NCBI GenBank assembly: GCA_029964075.1
Contig: CM057142.1
Span: 37,450,392-37,514,391 of the forward strand
DNA length: 64,000 nt
Origin: Patiria pectinifera
Taxonomy: Eukaryota; Echinodermata; Asteroidea; Valvatida; Asterinidae
Direction of reading: 5' to 3'
Positions 30,430-41,211 of the stretch are shown one piece after another. The notes beneath the pieces were generated by a model. The model saw only the letters and a list, made by a program, of their open reading frames with translations, searched no databases and was not told where the DNA came from. Numbering within the stretch: the first letter of the stretch is position 1; every line of letters starts with the position of its first letter. The position numbers and the translations under genes are program-made.

Positions 30430-31283
30430 GAAAAGTGGAGGCGATCGCACAAGCAAAAGTCCCCCAAAACGTGGACGAGTTGCTTACGTTCATAGGGATA
30501 ATAGTGTACTACTGTAAGTTCATCCCAGACATGTCTGATCTGTATGCCCCATTGTATTACTTACTGCGAGAAGGGGTGGAATGGGAATGGACCAAAGAAT
30601 GCCAACAAGCGTTCTAAAATGTCAAAAGTATACTCAGTAGTGAACAGGTATTGGTTCATTATGACCCCAAGAAACCGTTGATTTTAGCATGCGATGCTTC
30701 TCCACATGGATTAGGGGTAGTCTTGTCACACAGCATGGAAAATGGTGATGACAGACCAGTAGCTTATGCCTCTCGGACCTTAACCAAATCAGAGCAGAAT
30801 TATTCCCAAATTGAGAAGGAGTCATTGGCAATTATCTATGGGGTAACTAAATTTCATAAATACTTGTATGGTAGGAAATATACCCTGTACACTGATCATG
30901 AGGCGCTCACCATGATTTTCGGATCTAAGAAGGGAGTTCCCACTCAAGCTGCAGCCAGGTTGCAAAGATGGGCCCTTATTCTTATGTCCCACAGATACGA
31001 GATAAAATACCGAAGGTCCGTTGACCATGCAAATGTAGATGTTCTGTCCAGATTCCCTGCTCATAGCGAAGAAAAGATAGCGAGTGAATTACCTATCAAT
31101 TACTTCACGTACACAGATGACTTACCTGTGTCTGCAAAAGAGATAAGAGATGACACTCTTAAAGATCCGGTCATGAGTAGAGTACTAAATTACACGATGA
31201 ATGGATGGCCAAAGCATAATGAAGATAAGGATTTGCAGGATTACTTTATTAGAAGGAACGAGTTGAGTGTGGACCAAGGTTAG
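30430..31283 (+). pseudogene. Gypsy 1 RNase H region
   Basis: From 30651 a 210-codon open piece carries ILACDASPHGLGVVLSH, SQIEKESLAIIYG and LYTDHEALTMIFG, the D-E-D residues of RNase H. It ends in DHANVDVLSRFP, the usual connection to integrase. The preceding tether (30435-30617) is in another frame. Confidence 0.8.
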
Positions 31284-31288
31284 CTTCA

Positions 31289-31858
31289 GTGGGGGCTCAG
31301 AGAGTAGTAATTCCTCCAAAATTCAGAGCCCGATTGGTTAGTGAGTTACACCAAGAACACACTGGGATTGTGCGCATGAAAGCTGTAGCGCGCAGTTATT
31401 TCTGGTATCCAAAGCTAGATCATGATATTGAGGTAACAGTGCAGAATTGTGATGTATGTTTGTCATTGAGAAACGCGCCTTCCACAGTACCCTTTGTGCC
31501 ATGGTCAAACTCAAGAAAACCTTGGCAGAGAGTTCACATTGATTTCTTTGAACTAGAAGGGAAACATTATTTGATCATGATTGATAGCTATAGTAAGTGG
31601 ATTAACGCTGAATGTATGACTAGTACAACCAGTGCAAAGACCATTGAAGTAATGAGAGATTGGTTTGCGATTTTTGGCTTACCCGAAGAGTTAGTGTCTG
31701 ATAATGGACCGCAGTTTACAGCAGAGGAGTTTCAGTTGTTTTTAGGCAAAAATGGAGTTCAACATACTCTAGTCCCTCCCTACCATCCCGCATCAAATGG
31801 TGCAGCTGAGAGAAGTTTTCAAATTGTAAAGAGAACACTGAAAAAAATATCTAGTTGA
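31289..31858 (+). pseudogene. Gypsy 1 integrase, catalytic part
   Basis: The zinc-binding region (ELHQEHTG with CDVCLSL) is followed by the DDE core: HIDFFEL, SDNGPQF and NGAAERSF supply D, D and E in normal spacing. The frame ends at a stop shortly after the core; the remainder continues from 31916. Confidence 0.8.
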
Positions 31859-31915
31859 AGATGGTTTTGGGAAGAATCAAAAGGCTGCGATTCGTCATCG
31901 ACTTGACAATTTTTA

Positions 31916-32623
31916 TTGTCGTATCGCATTACTCCTCAGTCTTCAACAGGTTCTTCACCATATGAGTTACTGTTTATGCATGCTCCAAGAACCAGATTCA
32001 GTTTGTTGAAGCCGGATGCACTTACGAAGGTTCGTGAGCAACAAAACAGAAACCAGGCTAATCATGATACCCACAGTATGAAAATCAGAGAATTTGCTAG
32101 GGGAGAGAAAGTCATGGTTTAAAATTCTAGGGGAGGTAGAGAAAAATATGTTGGTGGTGTAGTTGCAAAGAGGTTGGGTCCTCTGACTTATCTAGTAAAG
32201 GTTGGACAAAAGCTTCGACACTGTCATGTTGATCACTTGCTTTCAGCAGGAAAGGCAAGTGTGCTTTCTGAAAATGTGGGAACAACCTTGTTGCCATCAG
32301 AAGAAATTGGTTCTAGGCAAGTTCCAGTTAGTGAAAAAAGTGGTGAAGATTTGTCACCAATTCCAAGTGTTCATGCAGAGTCAATTCTGAAAGACTCTGA
32401 CACTCCAGCTGTGCCGGGTGATCGGAGTCAGTCAGATAGACCAACCATTCCAACAACACCGGGAAAATCACAGCATTTGGGTATACATATACGTTGTATT
32501 GACATTCAAGATTGTTGCATTATTGGAAAAGATTCACTGGTTAAGGACATTGAGACAACTTGTATACAGTCCACATCTAGGGATATCAATATTTTACAAC
32601 ATTGCCATTTTTGTTTTCAGTAG
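31916..32623 (+). pseudogene. Gypsy 1 integrase C-terminal domain
   Basis: Two open pieces: the first has TGSSPYELLFMHAPRTRFS and a region ending ARGEKVMV. After a stop the second has GPLTYLVKVGQKLRHCHVDHL, the GPY/F-like module of Gypsy integrases, and a Ser/Pro-rich tail to the polypurine tract. Confidence 0.7.
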
Positions 32624-32631
32624 GGGAGGGG

Positions 32632-32760
32632 TGTAGTATATTCCCTGGTCATTTGATATAGCGCACTTTCGTGTCGTAATAAAAAGGATTAGAGAAGTTC
32701 CGTACAAATGGTCTCCCGAGTCAGTTTCTCCTTTGGTCTCCATTTTCAAATAAACTGCCT
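32632..32760 (+). repeat. Probable 3' LTR start of Gypsy 1
   Basis: Begins TGTAGTATATTCCC just after the purine tract and contains an AATAAA-like poly(A) signal. Without a 5' partner the right end cannot be fixed; 32760 is only an estimate before the opposite-strand element. Confidence 0.4.
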
Positions 32761-32999
32761 TATTTGTCTTTCTTTTGTTTTTAACTGATTTCTATGTACC
32801 TTGTGGGTGGTTTAACTTGTCTTCCACTTCTTGTGGTTACATGTGTGGGTTCAGGCATAGTTTGACCTTGATCAGGGTTTAGGTTTTCATCCTGGTCAAT
32901 TCCTGCCCCCAAGCTAGAATTCATGTCAGTCGGTTCCTGAATGGGAGGATTTTCATTGTTTTTATGATGTGTTTTGTGTTTCTTCTCAATTCACCTCTC

Positions 33000-33980
33000 T
33001 CAGTTTGAACAATGAACGACCTTGGATGTTGTGTCTTTTGTTTCACTTGGGCTGGTTCCCAAGATCGATGTTCTCTCTGAACACGTACAGTGTCACTTGT
33101 TTGTTTTCCAGTTTTTGGGTGGCATTGTTTTGCACTTGAGGCTCCAAAAACTTGTCACTCACTGGAATTAGGCTCCTAGTCCTCCTGTTCATGAGTAATT
33201 GACATGGAGATCCTAAGTTATGATCTACTGGGGTGTTTCTGAATTCCAATAGACTCAGATAGGGATCTTCACCATTTTTGATAGCTTTCTTGAGTATTTG
33301 CTTCACAGTCTGAATTGTCCTTTCAGCTTGTCCATTACTTTGAGGATACTTAGGACTACTTGTGATATGCTCAAATTGCAGGTCTGCGCAAACTTTCTGA
33401 ACTCCAGTGAATTAAACTGAGGTCCATTGTCTGACACGACAATGTTTGGTATGCCATGTCGTGCAAAGATGTTTTTCATAGCAGTTATTAATTACTCCAG
33501 CACTTGTAGTGTCAGGGAGTTTCATGATTCCAGGATACTTTGAGTAGTAATCTACTACTATGATGTATGTCTCCGTATTCAAGCAAAACAAATCTGTTCC
33601 AACCTTGGCCCATGCGCGTTCAGGTATCTGGTGTGGAATCATGGGTTCCTTCTGGTTGGATTTTCTGTGTTCTAAACAAACAGAACACTTGCTGCACATG
33701 TCTTGTATTTGCATTGACATGCCAGGCCAATATAACACATCTCTGGCCCTTGCATTTGTTTGCACCCATGTGACTGCTATGGATTTTCTGTAGCATTTCA
33801 TGCTGCTTTGACCTTGGCACTATGAGCTTGTCACTTTTAAACAGCAAGTTACTTGCAACATGCACTTCATCTCTGAAATCCCAGTAAGGTCTGATTTCAT
33901 CAGGCACTTTTTCTTTTGAGTTTGGCCAACCCATCCGCACAGTTTGCTTTAGTTTTTGCAAACTGGGATCCTTTTCAGTT
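33000..33980 (-). pseudogene. Gypsy 2 integrase remnant
   Basis: Pieces read KIHSSHMGANK (zinc-binding His pair), MCSKCSVCLEHR, AKVGTDLFCLN (first Asp), YIIVVDYYSKYPGIMKLPDT, a shifted [12 protein letters not shown] block near 33420, and EFRNTPVDHNLGSPCQLLMN near 33200-33240. Shifts interrupt every 200-400 bp. Confidence 0.75.
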
Positions 33981-34074
33981 GCAATTTTGAAATATGTTTT
34001 TGTTCATTATTGATGGGGAGGTTGTTCACCAACATGTGAACTTGAAGCTCAATCTCATTGTCTAGCTTTTCGCT

Positions 34075-34082
34075 CGTGTTAG
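34075..34082. repeat. Left 8-bp target duplication (CGTGTTAG)
   Basis: Repeated exactly at 35183-35190, on the other side of the hexamer-ended element. Confidence 0.85.
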
Positions 34083-35182
34083 CAGTGTTGTAGGACTCGG
34101 ACTCGGGACTCGGACTCGAGTCCGGACTCGAGTCCTTTTTTCAAGGACTCGGACTTGGACTCGAGTCCTTTGCTCAAGGACTCGGACTCGGACTCGGACT
34201 CGGACCCCAAGGACTCGAGGACTCGGCTTCGAGTCCGGCTCGAGTCCGGCAAAATCGGGTCTTTTTTAGGTGTTTTATTTCAATTATTTTATGTCTTTCA
34301 CCTTGATTTGGTTTTGCTGTGGAACCGAATTCCGCAGTTCTGCCGCTCGCAAAAATAACTTGCCGATTGATCAATGATCAATTGATTCATTCCAACCTAA
34401 CCTAGCCAATTGCCCACCACATAAATCGATTCAGCAGTTATTCAGTTGCTTGCCGATGTGTTGGACTTTTTGTTCAATATTACTAACATGGTTGACACAA
34501 TGACAAGGAGCTATCTCAGCCGCATGGAATCAACGCCATACAATTGGGCTCGAATTCATACCCATTTAGCGCACGTGGGTGCTTTTACACGCCCAATATG
34601 ATCAATATCGCCCAACGTGCCGCGTCTTTAGTCTTTACATATTTTGTAGACTTGATCTGTGGCTCTGCCTTCTGTTGATAGTTTGTTTAACAGTTATGCT
34701 ATTTACAAGTTTTTTAACCTTTACTGTAAGAAAGGGAAATAAAGAAAAGCAACAAATGTGAAGAATAATTACTGAAGATCATATGCTAATTGTAATTGTC
34801 ACTTTACTGTAGTATCTGCGTCAATATCTGTAGGCTTCTACGCATACTAAGGTAAAAGTTAATGCAAGTTTTTTTTAATGTACATTATAAACATAATGAA
34901 TGCATTGCACAGTGCATACAGCCAAAACCATTACCCCTTCTCTATCACCTGACATTTGATAGTGACATTTTGAAAACGTTAATATAGTATTGGTGAACCG
35001 CGACTTGAATTTGATACATAAGGACTCGGACTCGGACTCGAGTCCTTTTTTCAAGGACTCGGACTCGGACTCGGACTCGGACATCAAAAATTGACAAGGA
35101 CTCGGACTCGGACTCGAGTCCTTTGCTCAAGGACTCGGACTCGGACTCGGACTCGGATGAGGAGGACTCGACTACAACACTG
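34083..35182. mobile_element. hAT-like element with GGACTC-hexamer ends (1.1 kb)
   Basis: Ends CAGTGTTGTAG and CTACAACACTG are perfect 11-bp inverted repeats, flanked by the exact 8-bp duplication CGTGTTAG, as in hAT transposons. Just inside each end lie arrays of the hexamer GGACTC (34092-34230 and 35021-35170) with interspersed short inverted forms (GACTCGAGTC). The middle 34260-35000 is AT-rich and non-coding. It is inserted in the Gypsy 2 pol. Its translation gives repetitive Ser-Glu or Arg-Val strings, which are artefacts. A related copy is at 58594-59276. Confidence 0.9.
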
Positions 35183-35190
35183 CGTGTTAG
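35183..35190. repeat. Right 8-bp target duplication (CGTGTTAG)
   Basis: Exact partner of 34075-34082. Confidence 0.85.
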
Positions 35191-35286
35191 TAGTCTGCAT
35201 GTGTGCTCTTGACAACATGCCTGCTACCAACATATCTTGCGATTTGCCTGCTTTATGAACTACGGTTATGTCATACTTCTGTACAG

Positions 35287-36255
35287 CTAATAGTAGTCTA
35301 AGTAGTCTTGGCGGTGCTGTTGAGAGGTTTTTTTGCTTATGCTCTCCAGTGGTTTGTGATCTGAGATGACAGTTGTTGGCTTTCCATAAATGTACTGGTG
35401 AAAACGTTCATAGCCAAACTTGATTGCCAACATCTCCTTTTCAATTTGCGCATAATTTTTTTGTGCTTCAGTTAGCGCTTTGATAAGCGACTGGTAATCC
35501 ACTCTGTATCAGCACTGCGCCAAGTCCATTTTGACTGGCATCTACAGATAACACAGTTTCTTTTTTCGCATCATAATACTGCAAAGTTGGAGCTACTGTT
35601 GCAAGGTGTTTGAGTTCCAGGAAAGCTTTTTCCTGTTGTTCCTGCCAATGCCATTCGATACCATCCTTCAGAAGCACTCTTAGTGGACTTGATACTTCTG
35701 ACAGATGTGTAATATACCTTCCAATGTACTGGATAGTGCCAAGAAACCGTTCCAAATCGTTTTTGGTTTTTGGTGTAGGCAATTCTTGGATTGCCACTAT
35801 TTTGGCATGGTCAGGTCTCATACCTTCATTTGTCAGAATTTGACCAAGATATTGGATTTCTTTGAGGCCTACTTTGCATTTGCTTTTGTTTAGCTTGACA
35901 TTATTGGCCCGAAGAACATCCAGAACTTGTCTCAATCTTGCAGCATGCTCCTCTTTTATTGTGCTATAGATCAATAAATCATCTATGTGACTCCCGTTAT
36001 ACCTTCTAACATTTGTGACATGTACTTATGAAATATTTCAGAGGCACTGTGGATACCAAATGGCAATCTCTGGAATGCGTAGCGTCCAAACGGTGTGTTG
36101 AAAGTGCAAAGCTCAGCACTTTCACTGTCCAGTGCTATTTGCCAAAATCCACTGTTGGCATCAAGAATGCTGGAGCTCTGTACTCCTTCAATACGCTGTA
36201 TCAGGTTAAGCTGGACTTCAGCTTTCAGACCCAAGACGTTTTGTCCTTGTGTCAC
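35287..36255 (-). pseudogene. Gypsy 2 RT and RNase H remnant
   Basis: Minus-strand pieces give DANSGFWQIALDSESAELC (first RT Asp), TPFGRYAFQRLPFGIHSASE, and after a frameshift HIDDLLIYST (catalytic pair). QYLGQILTNEGMRPDHAK follows, then RNase H with VLSVDASQNGLGAVLI and VISDHKPLESI. A frameshift separates the two RT pieces near 35978. Confidence 0.8.
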
Positions 36256-36299
36256 AATGTAGAGAGTTAGTTTGTCGGTTGTTCTTTTCCGACATACTT

Positions 36300-36692
36300 T
36301 CAGGTTACATGATATGTTTCTATGACGGGAATTGTTTGTCCGCTGTATGACACGAGCTTTGTTTTCGTTTTCTGTACTGTGACGTTTCGTGCTACGCGGT
36401 TGAACGTTTTCTGCGATATTATGTTTGCTTTTGCTCCAATGTCTACTTTCAGTGGTACTCTCTTATTCTTGATGCGGAGTTTGACCCACCATTCGTCATG
36501 TCTGTTCTTGTCACCTTTGTTGATCTCTCCTATGAACAGAGTGTCCTCGTTGTCGCTGTCTGTTTTCACAGTATGTATGTTAGTGCTTCGTGCTACAGAA
36601 CTCGGCAAAATGATGCTGCCTATGGCATTTGCTGCATTCTTTGCCCCAAGCAGGACATTTCCGTGGTGGGTGCTGCCTTCCACACCTTCCAC
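36300..36692 (-). pseudogene. Gypsy 2 protease remnant
   Basis: The 130-codon piece has PLKVDIGAKANIISQKTF, where D-I-G-A stands in place of D-T/S-G-A, then QTIPVIETYHVT. The upstream part is a Gag-Pol linker with acidic DNEDTLFIGEI. Confidence 0.7.
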
Positions 36693-36779
36693 AGACTTTG
36701 GTTGGCTTAGTCTCTGTGGTTTTGCCTGTTTTGGAGCTTTCTTTCCACTGATTTTGCTCTTTTGCCTCTTGATGTGATC

Positions 36780-37417
36780 TACAATAGTGGGTGTCTGCTG
36801 GGCACCTTGTGGTACGGCACCTTGGTTCTGATGAATGGACTCTATTTGACTCTTGCTGGCTTCTGCTGCACGACAGATGTCAATGGTTTTTTTCCAGGTT
36901 TAGGTCTTTTTCACGAAGCAGAGTCTCTCTGACTTTGTCACTTCGTATGCCCATTACTATGTTATCTCTGACCAACCCATCACTAAGGTCGCCAAACCCA
37001 CAGCTTTTGACTGGGTTTTCAATTCAGTTACAAATTGTTCAACAGTTTCACCCTCAAGTTGCTTACGTTTGAAGAACTGGTAGCGCAGAAATGCTTGGGA
37101 AGTATGGGCACTGCAGTCTCTTTCACTTTGGCAAGCTTGTTCTTGTCACCTTCCACTTCCCATGTGAATGTGTTGTACAGCTTGATCGCGTCTTCTCCCG
37201 CGATGTGCAAAAACAACGCCGTTTTCTGGTCGTCAGGCTTACTTGTTTTGCCCGTAGCGAGCATGTAGATGTCGAACCTTTGCTCAAACCATCTATAATT
37301 TTGTGCCAGGTTTCCCTGTCGTTTCAAGTGTGCTGGGAGCTCGACTTTATCCATCCTTTTTGATGTTTTTTTTCGGCCCACTGTTGACACCATGTCATGG
37401 ACGGGTTCTACACACAC
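36780..37417 (-). pseudogene. Gypsy 2 gag remnant
   Basis: From 37417 the minus strand reads through VELPAHLKRQGNLAQNYRWF and KTALFLHIAGEDAIKLYNTF, a capsid N-lobe pattern of invertebrate Gypsy Gags. It then degenerates toward 36780, with a further open region containing no clear knuckle. Confidence 0.65.
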
Positions 37418-37495
37418 GCCATCTTGATTTACGTGTGTCGTTTATTGATTATCGATTATATCAATTAGAATACAGTAACCACATGGGGGGCGCTA

Positions 37496-38460
37496 TTACA
37501 CAAGACCATACATGACAAAGACATCAGAGTTCTTTTGAAGAAGATCCATCAGTGGATGGTTCTGTTCATCGTTTTCCAATTTCGCATTTGACAAGTAAAG
37601 GGAGGGGATCATGTCTACCTCGGCTTTACATCCTTTCGAGTCTCCAGCTTGTTTTTGTGGTGAAACAACTGAGATTGGCTGGCCAACAGTAGCTTCTTCG
37701 TTGATTTGATCAGTATTGACCTGTTGACGAAGAGTCACTGGTAATTCCGCAGTTTGAAGGACGGATGAAAGCTGAGCAAGTCTGCAATTTCTTATGATGG
37801 TGATGGGTTTGGCAGATATATTGCACAGTCGAACTGGAACTCGGCGATTCGGACCAACATCAGCAATGATGTTACCGATTTTCAGACAGGAGTTGTTATG
37901 CGGAAAACCTTCCATAACTGCCGTATACGGTTGGTTGCCAGGACTACTTGGAGCTTGACAGATGACGTCCAGGGGCGACTGTTCGAGGAAAACGGCCTAT
38001 GTACTTTGCATAGCCAATATTGCCGCATTGGTCACCTATCTCTGAATCAGCAGTATTGCTGAAAGCTGTATACCACGCGATGCTGTCTTCTCTTACTTGT
38101 TGCATATAGGATGTCCCTTGGATAGATGTTGGCCTCTTAAAGATGAAGACTGCCGGATCGGTCTGTTGTTGGCTACTGGGCTGTGTTGTTTTGGGTCTCC
38201 GACGGCTTGCCCATCGGCCGTGGGGCCTGGGGGTTTAAAGGCGGATTCCTGCAACCTCTTGCAATGTGCCCTTGTTGCCCGCATTTGTGACAGATGAAGA
38301 CCCGTTGGTTGGTTGGAGGTTGCTCTGTCTTCTGTTTTGTAGGTCGTCGCGGAGAGTTTTTGCTCATCAGATCCACTTTCATGGTCAGCTGCTCTACTTT
38401 GAGAAGAAGATCCTGAAGAATATCGTATTGGCGTATGTGGTTTAGGTACTGGTGCTTGCT
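37496..38460 (-). pseudogene. Gypsy 3 remnant: gag knuckle and protease-RT linker
   Basis: Minus-strand pieces: 38173-38382 carries a knuckle CHKCGQQGHIARGC followed by a Pro-rich stretch. 37496-37915 carries NNSCLKIGNIIADVGPNRRV, PVRLCNISAKPITII and HPLMDLLQKNSDVF, the region between protease and RT. The protease core is mostly lost between them. The RT that should follow is cut off by the Gypsy 2 leader at 37495. Confidence 0.65.
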
Positions 38461-38511
38461 GTTAGTGTGGTCGGGATTGCATAGACTGTACTTTGGGAGA
38501 CAACTTCAGAC

Positions 38512-41211
38512 TTGCTGTCATACGAGATTAAAGTCAAGATAGACACCGGAGCTGGAAGCAACACACTCCCACTCAGAACCATACGACAGATGTATGGAGA
38601 CACTTGGAGGTCCCAAGTCAAACCGGTGACAACCAAGCTAACCGCATATAATGGAACACCGATACCCTGTCTGGGCAGCATCGATTTGCTCTGCAGATAC
38701 GAAGGTCCTACGTGGTCAGAGAACAGATTCTACGTCGTTGACGTCACAGGCCCAGTGATGATTGCAGGTCATCCCATGTGCCGTGACATGGGAGTCGTGA
38801 CGATACATGCTGCAAGACTGACGTCAGTACAATCCATTGAGCAGCTGATGGAGGCATACCCAGATCAGTTTGACACCATTGGAAGTTTCAAACGAAGGAC
38901 AACATTGCACCTCGAAGAAGACGCGGTACCCCATATTGACCCACCCAGAAAATACAGTGTGCACCTCAAACCAAAGTTGAAAGTGGAAGTTGACAAGATG
39001 GAGGCACAGGGGGTAATCAGGAGAGTGGCGCATCACACAGACTGGTGCAGTTCGATCACCACGAGCCTCAAGCAAGATGGTTCCATTCGTGTGTGCCTCG
39101 ATCCCAAGCGTCTCAACCAAAGCCTTCGTAGGTGCCACCACAAAATCCCTACGCTGGAGGAACTCAACCCAGAGTTTTCCCAAGCCAGAGTCTTCTCTAA
39201 ACTTGATGCGAAGGCCGGGTACTGGGCTGTTCACCTTGATGAGAAGTCCCAGGAGCTCACGACCTTCCGGACACCGTTCGGACGGTATTGCTTCCAGCGT
39301 TTACCATTTGGCCTCGCCATCAGCCAGGATATATTCCAGCAGTGCATGGACGAGATAGTTAACCAAGCTCCCGGATGTGTCTGTATAGCTGACGACATAG
39401 TCGTTTACGGCCGCACGGACGAGGAACACGACGCCAACCTTAGGAACCTGTTCGAGGTTGCCGAACGTGAGGGTCTTGTATTCAAAAGCACCAAATGCAG
39501 GATAAAGACGAAGAAGATCAATTTCTTCTGCTCGATATACTCTGACGTCGGGGTACAGCCAGAGCCAGGGCGGGTTGAGGACATACACAACCTCCCCACG
39601 CCCCAGGACAAGGAAGACCTCCAAAAATTCCTTGGTCTCATCACTTATGTGTCTGCGTATATTCCCAACCTCGCAGACGAGGCAGCGATCCTCCGAGATC
39701 TTCTCAAGAAAAGTATCCCTTTTGTCTGGCAGGAGGACCACCAAGCAGCGTTTGAGGCACTAAAGCTGTCGATCACAGCGGACGCATGCCTTCAGTACTA
39801 CAACCCTAAGACGCCGACGGTACTTGAGGTTGACGCTTCACAGAAAGGGCTGGGAGCATGCCTCACTCAACATGGCAAGCCTATTGCCTTTGCATCCAAA
39901 AGTCTCTCACCGGCGCAGAAAAATTACTCCAACATAGAGAGGGAAACGCTGGCAATGGTGTTTGGCATAGCCCGTTTCCACAACTACCTCTTCGGGAAGG
40001 AGTTGGTGGTATACTCAGATCACAAGCCGCTAGAAATGATCTGGAGGAAGCCCCTATCTAGTGCACTACCAAGGTTACAACGCTTACTTATCAAAGTGCA
40101 AGGCTATAACTTCAACGTGCACTACAAGCAAGGACCGACAATGATCTTGTCCAACGCCTTGAGCAGACTGCCAAACCCGAAGAAGAACGAAGACATACAC
40201 CTTGACCGACTGGTCGGTGGCATAGATGTCATTGAAGGACCAGAGCTCAAGCACATCGACCTCCTTCGCTTCGGCCAGATTAAGCAGACCCAACTGCAGG
40301 TGCAGACCGCGCGTGACCCGACCCTGAGTTCCCTAACCCAAGTTATCTACGCCGGCTGGCCTGACGAAATCAAGGAGCTACCCAGAGATCTAAGGCCATA
40401 CTGGCCCTACAGAGATAAACTGGGAATATCTTGGGGTGTCATTTTCAAAGGGAAACAAGTAGTGATCCCTGATGATCTACGACAAGACATCCTGGCCCAG
40501 CTCCACACAGGACACATGGGAATCGAGAAAACACGACGTTTGGCTCGAGAAACCGTGTACTGGCCAAACATCAGCCGCGACATCAACAATGCTGTGAGGG
40601 CATGTGAATACTGCCAAGAAACCCACCCAAAGCAGAAGAAGGAACCCCTCCATCCCCATGAGATACCATCCACCCCGTGGACCAAGATGGACGTGACATC
40701 CCGCACACTTGGCATGTTCGGAGCGCCGGCAGAAATAATATCAGACAATGGCCCACAGTTCGTTGGAGCGCCATACCAGGACATGTGTGATTCCTTGGGC
40801 ATAAGTCACATCACATCCTCACCCCAATACTCCCAATCCAACGGTTTTGTGGAACGTGCAGTGCGGACGGTCCAGACACTCATAAAGAGATGCCAAAAGT
40901 CGAAGCAGAATGTTGACAAAGCACTTCTGAACTTGCGAGCTACTCCCATTGACTCCAAACTGCCGTCTCCTGCCGAGATTCTGTTTGGCAGGCCACCTTG
41001 CACAAGCTTGCCAAGCCGCCGCCCATACACTGAGGCACGACATGAGGAAATGAAGAATGCCCAGGAAAATAGGCGTGATCGAATGAAAGCAGATTACGAC
41101 AGGAGATGCTCAGCCAATGAGCTCCCACCTCTCCATGTTGGGCAGAAGGTCCGGATTCTTTATCAGGATTCTCGGGCTTGGCATGCCAGGCGAGGTGACA
41201 ACCGTGTGTAG
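38512..41211 (+). CDS. Gypsy Pol polyprotein (protease, RT, RNase H, integrase with internal deletion)
   Basis: 899 codons without a stop. Protease active site DTGAGSN at residues 11-17. RT block FSKLDAKAGYWAV (about 228-240) supplies the first Asp and CIADDIVVYG (about 291-300) the catalytic pair. RNase H has D441, E478 and D503 (VLEVDASQKG, NIERETLAM, YSDHKPLE). Integrase zinc residues are in QLHTGHMG and CEYC (about 664-701). After PWTKMDV the sequence jumps straight to GMFGAPAEIISDNGPQF: roughly 50 residues around the first catalytic Asp are missing without loss of frame. SDNGPQF and NGFVERA provide the other two acidic residues. The integrase is therefore probably dead while the rest looks functional. 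The first Met is simply the first in the frame. Confidence 0.9.
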   Translation: MLSYEIKVKIDTGAGSNTLPLRTIRQMYGDTWRSQVKPVTTKLTAYNGTPIPCLGSIDLLCRYEGPTWSENRFYVVDVTGPVMIAGHPMCRDMGVVTIHAARLTSVQSIEQLMEAYPDQFDTIGSFKRRTTLHLEEDAVPHIDPPRKYSVHLKPKLKVEVDKMEAQGVIRRVAHHTDWCSSITTSLKQDGSIRVCLDPKRLNQSLRRCHHKIPTLEELNPEFSQARVFSKLDAKAGYWAVHLDEKSQELTTFRTPFGRYCFQRLPFGLAISQDIFQQCMDEIVNQAPGCVCIADDIVVYGRTDEEHDANLRNLFEVAEREGLVFKSTKCRIKTKKINFFCSIYSDVGVQPEPGRVEDIHNLPTPQDKEDLQKFLGLITYVSAYIPNLADEAAILRDLLKKSIPFVWQEDHQAAFEALKLSITADACLQYYNPKTPTVLEVDASQKGLGACLTQHGKPIAFASKSLSPAQKNYSNIERETLAMVFGIARFHNYLFGKELVVYSDHKPLEMIWRKPLSSALPRLQRLLIKVQGYNFNVHYKQGPTMILSNALSRLPNPKKNEDIHLDRLVGGIDVIEGPELKHIDLLRFGQIKQTQLQVQTARDPTLSSLTQVIYAGWPDEIKELPRDLRPYWPYRDKLGISWGVIFKGKQVVIPDDLRQDILAQLHTGHMGIEKTRRLARETVYWPNISRDINNAVRACEYCQETHPKQKKEPLHPHEIPSTPWTKMDVTSRTLGMFGAPAEIISDNGPQFVGAPYQDMCDSLGISHITSSPQYSQSNGFVERAVRTVQTLIKRCQKSKQNVDKALLNLRATPIDSKLPSPAEILFGRPPCTSLPSRRPYTEARHEEMKNAQENRRDRMKADYDRRCSANELPPLHVGQKVRILYQDSRAWHARRGDNRV

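Larger units (their letters stand above)
28660..32760 (+). mobile_element. Gypsy-type LTR retrotransposon 1 (5'-truncated, decayed)
   Basis: Order on the plus strand: gag C-terminus, zinc knuckles, protease, RT, RNase H, integrase. A polypurine tract taggggagggg (32621-32631) then precedes TGTAGTATATTCC, the probable start of the 3' LTR at 32632. No 5' LTR is present; the left edge cuts straight into the copy B flank. Numerous frameshifts. The right LTR boundary is uncertain because the next element abuts near 32760. Confidence 0.8.
32790..37440 (-). mobile_element. Gypsy-type retrotransposon 2 (decayed), split by a hAT-like element
   Basis: Minus-strand order from the right: gag (to about 37417), protease (36300-36692), RT (35468-36255), RNase H (35287-35502), hAT-like insertion (34083-35182), integrase (33000-33980) and a tail ending SGRQVKPPTRY near 32810-32840. 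LTRs are not identifiable, though 37441-37495 may be a leader or LTR end. All domains carry frameshifts. Confidence 0.8.

Noticed and set aside
39301..39744. Minus-strand open frames across the Gypsy 4 RT (also 40407-40802 and 40940-41386)
   Set aside because: They are shadows of the 899-codon Pol frame, whose motifs and order are unambiguous.
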